Assembly (NCBI RefSeq): GCF_002464935.1
Contig: NZ_NBYY01000022.1
Coordinates: 49,884 to 113,883, forward strand
Origin: Candidatus Enterovibrio escicola
GTDB taxonomy: Bacteria; Pseudomonadota; Gammaproteobacteria; Enterobacterales; Vibrionaceae
Length of the DNA: 64,000 nt
Direction of reading: 5' to 3'
Within the stretch, counting starts at the first letter, position 1. Each line of letters starts with the position of its first letter. Position numbers and translations under genes: made by a program. The notes beneath the pieces were generated by a model that ran no database searches, was not told the origin of the DNA, and saw only the letters and a program-made list of their open reading frames with translations. This document shows, one piece after another, positions 57,622 through 64,000 of the stretch.

Positions 57622-58377
57622 ATGAATATCGCCTTAATTGGTGCCTTGTGCATCATCCTACTTAGTCTGATTGTTGGTTATAATATCATGGCTCAGCAAC
57701 GACAGCGTATAGAGTCATCAAAACGCCAAGAAACTGCTAAATATATTGCAGTTATTGACGCAACAGAAGAGCTTATCGGTAACGCACATTCCCTACCATA
57801 CAGTAGCACTTTGTTGGTATCCCTGAATCAAAAGATCCTTGATTCTTTAAAGAAAATACATGATATTGACAAGTCTGATCGGTCACTTTCACAACGAATT
57901 TCGGATGTGCAAGAGCAAGTAAATCAAATAAAGCAGGCCTATAAAAATAAAGAATCTACTTCCTTCCGCGTACCTGACAGTGACCGTGAGGCCATTTCAA
58001 TGCTGAAGCTGGTCAAGCGTTTACGTGCTGTTATAAAAGCTGAACATACAAAAGGTCGCATGCAAACACAAGCGTTCGTTACCGAAAACTCACGTTTAGA
58101 ACAAATGCAGGTAAAAATTAACATTGAAAACGTATTAAAGCGCGTTAATGATGCAAAAATAAAAGGCCAAATTGGTACCGCTCAACAACTACTAAAAAAA
58201 GCATTGGACGTGGTGAGTAATAAAAGTGATAGTTACTGCGTATTGGCAAAAGATTCATTGTCCACCATGTTGGATGAAATCAACCTAACCCTAAGAAAAG
58301 GTAATGATATAGCCAAATCAAAAAGGAATGAAAGCGACGAACTAGATGAACTGTTTGCCCCTAAAAAGAAATGGTGA
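57622..58377 (+). CDS. Membrane-anchored coiled-coil protein conserved in Vibrionaceae, function unknown
   Basis: 251 residues. One N-terminal membrane helix (ALIGALCIILLSLIVGYNIM, about 4-23), then a long charged helical region with heptad character (about 25-115), SFRVPDSDREAISMLKLVKR near 113-132, FVTENSRLEQMQVKINIENV near 150-169, and a very distinctive end DELDELFAPKKKW. From memory, homologues with this ending occur across vibrios, sometimes labelled DNA repair ATPase without evidence (no Walker motifs are visible here). Orientation implies a cytoplasmic coiled coil tethered to the inner membrane. No partner genes nearby. Intact. Confidence 0.75.
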   Translation: MNIALIGALCIILLSLIVGYNIMAQQRQRIESSKRQETAKYIAVIDATEELIGNAHSLPYSSTLLVSLNQKILDSLKKIHDIDKSDRSLSQRISDVQEQVNQIKQAYKNKESTSFRVPDSDREAISMLKLVKRLRAVIKAEHTKGRMQTQAFVTENSRLEQMQVKINIENVLKRVNDAKIKGQIGTAQQLLKKALDVVSNKSDSYCVLAKDSLSTMLDEINLTLRKGNDIAKSKRNESDELDELFAPKKKW

Positions 58378-58619
58378 TAGACCCTAGACAATAATTAGGG
58401 AAAATGTAACTAGGTTTCCATTTCTCCCACTAACTGTCCTTCTACCGACAAAATTTTTACTTTCATGGTTCTTTCTCTTAAAAAATATTTTGGTATTGAA
58501 TAACAAATTTTTGTAAAAGAATACCAATCACACATTCTTAACGTCATAGCCTTTAGTACCATCAGTCTTTTTTATCTTCCTCTATACTCAAAGAATTTTA
58601 AAATGCTCGATTTAACAGG

Positions 58620-59370
58620 TAATCAACTTAAGATCTGTATAGGGTGGCTTTTTCAAGCCGAGTAATTTTACGATTAAGCTTTTCTGGTTGGAACGTATAA
58701 GTAATGAATCCAGTAGTCAGGTTGACCATAAATCTTCCAGCATTTCGTGCCGAGGATGCTCTATTTTGGATATGTTGTTTAATTAAACAAATATTGTCCC
58801 GATCATAAATTGTTTTTTCAACATTAAGACGATTCCAAAGCTTCATCACTTCTGGTTTCATGTTCTTCCGTGTATTAATACTGAGAGTGACCCCTTTCCC
58901 AGCGAATGCTTTTTCGAGGGAGCAAGATAACTACCCCTTATCTATATAGAGAGACCCCCAGAGATTATTGATCATATCTTGCACGAGTTTTTTGTCATCA
59001 ACATTGACTATTGTTACTTTTACCGAAATGATACCACCTTGGTCGTTGATGATAAGGTACATTTGAAAGTCATGGAGCTATCCCATCGTCCCCTTCCCTT
59101 GTTTTACCACTTCCTCAAATCCGCGTTGCCGTGGAATACGTTCATTATGACAGAACTGTGGTTAGGTTAAACCAACGAACACGATGCCAGTAAGTTTAAT
59201 TTGGTGGTGAGTCAGATAATAACCAAGGGAAACCATAGCGTTTTATGTCACCTTAAGCATACGCGTATAACTAACCAGATCAGGAAATTTACCTGTTAGG
59301 GGATAGCGGACAAATAGCGTGTAATCCTTTTAACGATCACGACAATGAGCTATGGTCAACTGAATCAGGA
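58620..59370 (-). mobile_element. IS982 subfamily B defective copy
   Basis: 3' end AACTTAAGATCTGTATAGGG; minus-strand pieces MKPEVMKLWNRLNVEKTIYD, FMVNLTTGFITYTFQPEKLN (58628-58861), complement of TIVNVDDKKLVQDMINNLWG, INDQGGIISVKVTI, then VRYPLTGKFPDLVSYTRMLK-like near 59260-59310. The codons differ systematically from the common IS982 and agree with copies at 13018 and 29697. The 5' end is lost near 59370. Confidence 0.65.
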
Positions 59371-59677
59371 AATGAGTTTACATGATACTCATAAGCTCTT
59401 CCTTTTACACCTATTGATTTTCTTTTCATCTAATTTTATATTCTTGCTCTATGGTTAATTCCTCTAGTTGTTCTAGGTAACCCCTCTAATTCTACCAATT
59501 CATTAGTTTGATACTACTCTTTCATATTTCCTTTCAACCTCATAAACAATATAACGGAAGTTAACACACCCATGAATACTATAAAATACAATGAGTTATA
59601 ATCTACAACGTATGTGCCTTGCCTTTTATAAAGAAATGATGGATGTAAATCAAATCAATGGATTTTGCTTTAAAGAG
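59371..59677. other. AT-rich spacer, nothing recognised
   Basis: No frame with family features, no hairpin with T tract, no IS end that I can identify on either strand. Confidence 0.4.
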
Positions 59678-59825
59678 ATCGTGTGTTAAATAAGTTGATT
59701 TCCATATAGAAAATAAATTCTTTCATAGATTACGAATCCTTGTTAAAACACATGATATCTGCAACAGTCGATAACTCACTTTCCTGTCATACTAACGAAC
59801 CATTAAGCTTATTAAATATATAACC
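59678..59825. repeat. IS1-end miniature element, copy 5
   Basis: Left TGTGTTAAATAAGTTGATTT, right AAGCTTATTAAATATATAACC (complement GGTTATATATTTAATAAG), about 148 bp. Interior follows copy 4 block by block. The most diverged copy. Confidence 0.55.
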
Positions 59826-60030
59826 TTTGAAACCCCTACGTAGTATACACAAAACCCTTAATTCGCATATGCACCAAAAGTGGATAGCTGGTCTATGGAT
59901 AGCACTTAATCACAGAGAAGGTCGAGAAAGTATCGGGAAGTTATCCACAAGCAGCCTTATTTTACCTCTGTTGTTAACCATTACGTAACATTACAGATAA
60001 ATAATAGACACATTATTTATATGCACAAAA

Positions 60031-60060
60031 AAGCCCCTACAACGAATACTAAAGGGGCTT
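60031..60060 (-). terminator. Rho-independent terminator of the 60078 gene
   Basis: On the minus strand AAGCCCCT, a 14-nt loop, AGGGGCTT then TTTTTGTG. An 8-bp perfect stem 18 nt after the stop codon of the gene at 60078-60758. Confidence 0.85.
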
Positions 60061-60077
60061 GGTGTGTTTTGTGGAAC

Positions 60078-60758
60078 TTACAATGATACCCCTCCTGATG
60101 GGTTGGTATTATTGAATCCATAGCGTTTAAGAATGGTATTGATATACATTAACTGTGCACTTGCTGATATATCAATAAGGTCATCCCGCTTTTCTACTCG
60201 CTTACGAATGATATTAACCGCCTCGGAGCAACTAGTGATACCTTGGATCGTTTTTTTAATTGAAGTGCCAGAGATACCCATCCAGACGGCTTTTAATTGT
60301 CTTTTTTCATACTCTATTACGCACGTTAACAACGCGATGGAGTAGTGATGTTCCATCTTTTTTTGTTGCTGCTTCACGCGCTTTCTGAATGCATCAATAA
60401 GTTTATTACTTGCCATTTCACATGCAAGCAACGTAAAAGCATCATTAACATAATAAATATTATTGAAGAGAATACCGTTCTGGTCACATACCATACCAGA
60501 TTTAGGATCGCAAGGGTCATTATCACCAGTGAATGCGGGTCTAATAATTCCTGTTTGGATCATTAGAGATAAATGCCTAAGTATAGTTGATTGACTGAGT
60601 TTTAATTGATCGCAAATTTTATTTTGTGTTTCACATTTACTACAAAAGCTGCGGGTTTCAAGGTTGATATTAACAATAATGAATTTTTCTATTTCATCAA
60701 AGTTTTTGCATTGATTGCGCTTTTTAAACACATCAATACTCATCTCGTTAAAATGCAC
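60078..60758 (-). CDS. Unrecognised protein with helix-turn-helix-like N-terminal part
   Basis: 226 residues (GTG at 60758; ATG at 60743 is an alternative). I do not recognise the family. Residues about 35-70 (SFCSKCETQNKICDQLKLSQ, STILRHLSLMIQTGIIRPAF) have the pattern of a winged helix-turn-helix: a CDQLKLSQSTILRHLSLM recognition helix followed by a TGII wing. Then CDQNGILFNNIYYVNDAFTL, a basic helix RKRVKQQQKKMEHHYS, and a helical C-terminus. The arrangement (HTH, short strand region, basic helix) recalls plasmid replication initiators such as IncFII RepA, but the match is weak; a transcription regulator is equally possible. Own terminator, intact, codon use AT-rich. Confidence 0.5.
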   Translation of the reverse strand: MHFNEMSIDVFKKRNQCKNFDEIEKFIIVNINLETRSFCSKCETQNKICDQLKLSQSTILRHLSLMIQTGIIRPAFTGDNDPCDPKSGMVCDQNGILFNNIYYVNDAFTLLACEMASNKLIDAFRKRVKQQQKKMEHHYSIALLTCVIEYEKRQLKAVWMGISGTSIKKTIQGITSCSEAVNIIRKRVEKRDDLIDISASAQLMYINTILKRYGFNNTNPSGGVSL

Positions 60759-60903
60759 TAAGAAACCAGGATTTGAGCGTGCTCCGTATTTATCAAAAAC
60801 ATTAAAAACGCAAATAACCCAACGAGTAGGCTGTATTTTATGCCTTTATCAACCTTGGTTTTGATAATATTTAAATCCTTAGCTAAGGATTAGCTAAGCG
60901 CAT

Positions 60904-61137
60904 CTATAGTCGTATTAAAAATAATAATCCTTCAAAGTAAACCAGCTTGCACCACCGGCTATTTTTAATAAGTTTATCGGGTCTTTTTCGGTCGATAAGT
61001 ACAATGTTGGTGAAGAGATAACAGTGCTTTAATATATCATTGTTAATGCTTTCACAGGCTTTAAATTGCCAATGAATATCTACCATCAAGTCATGGCTAA
61101 CCACTCCACTTAGAAGTAGCCGTTTAGCTCGGTACAT
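60904..61137 (-). CDS. Short unrecognised ORF next to queC (possibly a gene remnant)
   Basis: 77 codons, MYRAKRLLLSGVVSHDLMVD then IHWQFKACESINNDILKHCY and NIVLIDRKRPDKLIKNSRW. No clear Shine-Dalgarno and no motif I know. Amino-acid use is plausible for a real protein fragment. It lies 50 nt downstream of queC on the same strand; upstream of the 60078 gene. Between the two ORFs CCTTAGCTAAGG (about 60881) is a palindrome. Confidence 0.3.
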   Translation of the reverse strand: MYRAKRLLLSGVVSHDLMVDIHWQFKACESINNDILKHCYLFTNIVLIDRKRPDKLIKNSRWCKLVYFEGLLFLIRL

Positions 61138-61186
61138 GCTTTTAAATAACCTTACATAAGAATGTAACTTTCAAGGGAAGACAGCT

Positions 61187-61873
61187 TTACTTACTTTTGT
61201 TGTTAAGCTCGGTCATCACCACATCTTTGTCTTGTAAGTATTTATTTAAACCTTTTTGTCTCAAGTCACATGCAGGGCAGTTAGCGCAACCTTTGCCAAT
61301 GATATCATTGTAGCAAGTCAGGGTGTTATCACGAACATATTCTAATTTATTGAATTTGTCAGCCAGTGCCCATGTCTCCGCTTTATTTAACCACATTAGT
61401 GGTGTACAGATCTCCAATGGATGATCCATGCCAAGTACCAATGCTCTGTTCATCGCGTTGATGAAATCATTACGGCAGTCAGGATAACCGGAAAAATCGG
61501 TTTCACACACGCCCGTAATAACGGTGTTTGCTTCCAGTTGATACGCGTAAATACTAGCCAGCGTAAAAAATAAAATATTACGTCCAGGCACGAAGGAGTT
61601 TGGCAGTTCGTTTTTTTTGAGTTTATGCGATACCGGAATGTTTTTGCGCGTCAGTGAACTGGTCGCAAGTTCATTAAGCAAACCGACATCCATCACTTTA
61701 TGCGAGGTTGCACCTAGTTGTTTGGCAATATCGCGGGCGACATCAACCTCATGTAGGTGACGTTGGTTATAATCAAACGTGATACAATGCACTTCATCGA
61801 ATGATGATAATGCTTGAATTAAGCATGTGGTCGAGTCCTGACCACCGCTAAACACGACAATGGCTTTTCCCAT
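61187..61873 (-). CDS. queC: 7-cyano-7-deazaguanine synthase
   Basis: 228 residues, normal length. Converts 7-carboxy-7-deazaguanine to preQ0 with ATP and ammonia in queuosine biosynthesis. PP-loop [14 protein letters not shown] at residues 9-22, [21 protein letters not shown] near 93-101, and the zinc Cys set C...[14 protein letters not shown] near 188-205. Good family agreement to the C-terminus. With cmoA/cmoB it shows that wobble-base modification pathways are retained. Flanked 5' by IS5/IS982 debris. Intact. Confidence 0.95.
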   Translation of the reverse strand: MGKAIVVFSGGQDSTTCLIQALSSFDEVHCITFDYNQRHLHEVDVARDIAKQLGATSHKVMDVGLLNELATSSLTRKNIPVSHKLKKNELPNSFVPGRNILFFTLASIYAYQLEANTVITGVCETDFSGYPDCRNDFINAMNRALVLGMDHPLEICTPLMWLNKAETWALADKFNKLEYVRDNTLTCYNDIIGKGCANCPACDLRQKGLNKYLQDKDVVMTELNNKSK

Positions 61874-61954
61874 GAATTTATTCCTATACTGCTGTGCCTG
61901 ATAGGTGAAATGGTAGCTTAATTTTAAGTGTAGCTACAGCGTAACCTATAGTTC

Positions 61955-62112
61955 AACAGGGCGTTATTGATTAAAACAGGCCTATAACACACTGATCTAA
62001 ACATTTCTTACAGTCTTAATCTGTTTGCTGGCGGGCAGGCATACCGAGTCTTATAACTTTGTTCATCGCTTTCACATTTGCCCGCGCTTCACTAACTTGA
62101 GCATTGTAATTA
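61955..62112 (-). mobile_element. IS5 (IS903 group) 3' end, cut by IS982
   Basis: GGCCTATAACACACTGATCT end at about 61978, then complement of NAQVSEARANVKAMNKVIRL, GMPARQQTN. Interrupted at 62112 by an IS982 copy; the remaining IS5 is not found beyond it. Confidence 0.7.
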
Positions 62113-63077
62113 ACCTAAGATCTGCATAATCGATTGCTTATCAAGCCGAGTCATTTTGATACTCGGCTTCTTTGGTTGAAATAAATAAGCGATAAGCCAC
62201 GGCATCAAGTTAACCATAAAGCTGATACAACTACAGTGCCGAAAATGCTAGAGTTGGGAGCTGTTTTTTAGTTGGTCAAAACCGGTTTCAATAATAAATC
62301 ATTTCCGGAGTATCAGCCGGTTTTAAAGTTTCATTGCTTTGAGTTTCATTTTTTTACACCCGTTATCAGTGTCACTCCCTTGTTTGCAAGTTCCCGCTCA
62401 AATTGACTAGAGATATACCCTTTGTCTCCTTATAAACATCCCCAAAGCTCGTCAACCATTTCTAATATAGGCTTTCTATTATCCACGTTAACCTTCGTCA
62501 CTTTGACTGAGATAATGCCACCTTAGTCATTGATATTAAGGTGTAATTTGAAACCATATAACCACCCCATCGTTCATTTTTCTCGCTTCGCGGTACCTTT
62601 AAAAACCTGATGTCTAAAAATGCGTAGATTGTGACAAACCTGTAGCTTAGACGAATAAACAAAAACCATCCCTGTCGGTCTCACCTGACGGTGAGTGAGG
62701 TAAGAGCAAGGTGGAACTAGGACACATTGCATGAGCTTGAGCATCCTAGTATAGCTAACGAATTCAGGATATTCGTTGGTGAGGTAGCGACAAACAAAGT
62801 GGATGTAATAGGTTTTGAAGTCTAGATACTCCAATTGATGGAAAGCTATCACTATCGTCATCACTTCGCTAATTTAAGAGGAGAAAAGGCTTGTTTCTTT
62901 GTTTGATACCGGAAGAAATTAGACGTCTTTGCCCATGCAAGAAGGAACGTCTGGCAGAAGTCAACGAAAATTGCGTCTACGTTATTTATATCCAAGTCCT
63001 TGTGCAGTCAATAGTTTATTTCAAACGATCAAATTGCGACTTTGGCATTTAGTTCATTTCTTATGCGCAGCTCAGAT
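62113..63077 (-). mobile_element. IS982 nearly full-length defective copy
   Basis: About 965 bp from AACCTAAGATCTGCATAATC (3' end) to GCGCAGCTCAGATTA (5' end). Best piece: MMTIVIAFHQLEYLDFKTYY, IHFVCRYLTNEYPEFVSYTR, MLKLMQCVLVPPCSYLTHRQ (62574-62864). Later blocks are present on shifted frames. Not functional. Confidence 0.8.
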
Positions 63078-63318
63078 TATTTAGTAGCTACAAATAATAC
63101 AGGTGAATGATTGGTAGGTTGTATTGATGAATGTGATGTGGGTAAACTAACTCGTTTTTTACAGTGGTATTGACGTAACCGAATGTGTCGATATCGCACG
63201 AGAGGAAATCACATTGGTTACATTTGGTATGACCAGTGTTATGCACTGTGCCGCTATGTTGTGGATAAACTATAGAATAAGCCTACTGGTGTTGAACATT
63301 TAGCTTGCGCAATCCCGT
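63078..63318. other. Spacer between IS982 and the IS605-type element
   Basis: No assignable gene. One + frame reads GIDVTECVDIAREEITLVTF and GMTSVMHCAAMLW over about 35 codons (63160-63270), which looks protein-like, but I cannot place it; it could be a host gene relic. The left end of the IS605-type element should lie near 63300. Confidence 0.3.
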
Positions 63319-63680
63319 TCATTCATGGGCGGGTCTAGCAAGTAGTAACCTGGATTTTCTCTTATTGGCTGCTAGTGATGCCCTTAAAGATCGTTCGTTG
63401 GGTGGGGCATTTTGACTTTCTATATATTTTTTAACAACATCTAAGCTGGCACCACCACAAGACACGACACAATAACTAGGAGACCAAAAATGATTACCCC
63501 AGTGCATGGTCTTAACGCAATCCCAAAATTCTCGACGAATCATATAAGAAGATTTCCCTTTTAACTTCCCGACCAAGCTAGCTACTGCAATTGTGGGGCG
63601 TACAGCAACTATCATGTGAACGTGATTATCCTCTCCGCCAAACTCAATGAGTTCACATTTGATTGATTCATGAAGGATAT
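63319..63680 (-). pseudogene. tnpA: IS200/IS605 TnpA (Y1 transposase), 5'-truncated
   Basis: Reads ILHESIKCELIEFGGEDNHV, HMIVAVRPTIAVASLVGKLK, GKSSYMIRREFWDCVKTMHW, GNHFWSPSYCVVSCGGASLD, VVKKYIESQ and a C-terminal tail to 63319. DNHVHMIV is the HUH metal-binding motif and the Tyr in VVKKYIESQ is the nucleophile that attacks single-stranded DNA. The first 40 or so codons are missing or broken (a TAG lies just upstream of NILHES), so the gene as it stands is incomplete. Divergent from the tnpB gene that starts at 63735, the IS605 arrangement. Confidence 0.8.
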
Positions 63681-63722
63681 TCTAATAAAACACTTTTCAT
63701 CAATCACTTAGGCGCAACTTAG

Positions 63723-64000
63723 TTGTTAACAGGTATTAAGCTACGCGCTAACCCAACATCTAATCAAAAGCTGATATTAAGTCAGTGGATGGGCTGTGCC
63801 AGATTAATTTGGAATGCCAAGGTTGACGAGGAAAAGTATTACCGTACCTTTGCGCGCAAGTATCATCCAATAGGTACTTATGCACCTATTGATCAGAAAG
63901 CGGCTCAGTTTAAATCCAAAGAGCTAACGCCTTGGCTATACCAATGCCCCAGTCAGATCATCCGAAATAGTGCCACCAATTGGTACAATACTTATCAAAA
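63723..64000 (+). CDS. tnpB: TnpB (IS605 OrfB, RNA-guided nuclease) N-terminal part, cut by window edge
   Basis: From TTG 63723 (or ATT 63735; no ATG) one open frame continues to the window end: KLRANPTSNQKLILSQWMGC, ARLIWNAKVDEEKYYRTFAR, KYHPIGTYAPIDQKAAQFKS, KELTPWLYQCPSQIIRNSAT, NWYNTYQK. This is the helix-turn-helix N-terminus of TnpB (ancestor of Cas12), as in YRLYPNKEQ..L....G..R..WN. No stop in about 88 codons, so it may be intact, but the RuvC residues lie outside. The unusual start suggests either a non-ATG start or 5' damage. Confidence 0.75.
   Translation, partial: MLTGIKLRANPTSNQKLILSQWMGCARLIWNAKVDEEKYYRTFARKYHPIGTYAPIDQKAAQFKSKELTPWLYQCPSQIIRNSATNWYNTYQ

Overview
The window looks like a chromosome segment of a Vibrionaceae bacterium whose genome is being degraded by insertion sequences. 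Intact housekeeping genes with typical Vibrio/Photobacterium-like protein sequences sit as islands between dense, mostly dead IS copies. I count about 28 kb of intact host coding sequence in 64 kb; nearly everything else is IS debris or short spacers. At least 17 loci carry pieces of one IS982-family element, and there are pieces of IS5 (IS903 group), IS1, IS30, IS256, IS630, IS91-like, IS200/IS605 and ISL3 elements. Many are nested or fused. This pattern (host core intact, one or two IS families massively amplified, most copies frameshifted) is what established knowledge describes for recently host-restricted symbionts; luminous symbionts of deep-sea anglerfish (Enterovibrio lineage) are one known example. 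That assignment is inference: no lux genes or rRNA are present here.

Left part (1-12.5 kb): the 3' end of rluC, then IS debris with a wrecked yceD, then an intact fatty-acid operon on the + strand: rpmF, plsX, fabH, fabD, fabG, acpP, (attenuator-like terminator), fabF, pabC, mltG, tmk, holB, tatD. It makes the acyl-ACP initiation and elongation enzymes, PlsX for phospholipid synthesis, and the usual trailing genes for folate, cell wall, dTMP and the clamp loader. 12.5-25.3 kb: guaC (minus), two copies of an inverted-repeat element, gapA between two inverted, near-identical defective IS982 copies, then prkA-yeaH-ycgB (stress kinase module) converging on fadR, the fatty-acid regulator.

25.3-40.6 kb: a heavily mobile region. 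It holds IS1, IS982, IS256, IS5 and IS91 relics, a PilZ-domain gene, a small outer-membrane barrel gene, ptsG, and a structurally complete 2,244-bp ISL3 element with 8-bp target duplications that carries an accessory acidic gene with two stops. 40.6-64 kb: single-gene islands (cmoB/cmoA, CBS protein, GNAT acetyltransferase, bcr-type MFS pump, sanA, gloC, a MarR regulator, a Vibrionaceae coiled-coil membrane protein, an unrecognised helix-turn-helix-like protein, queC) separated by IS982/IS5 wreckage. The window ends in a divergent IS605-type tnpA fragment and the start of a tnpB gene.

I saw no tRNA, rRNA or CRISPR array. The most informative new-looking items are: a family of about 110-160-bp miniature elements whose ends match the ends of the local IS1 relics; the ISL3 passenger gene with a UUCG hairpin terminator directly in front of tnpA; and several chimeric or palindromic IS982 structures that record recombination between IS copies.
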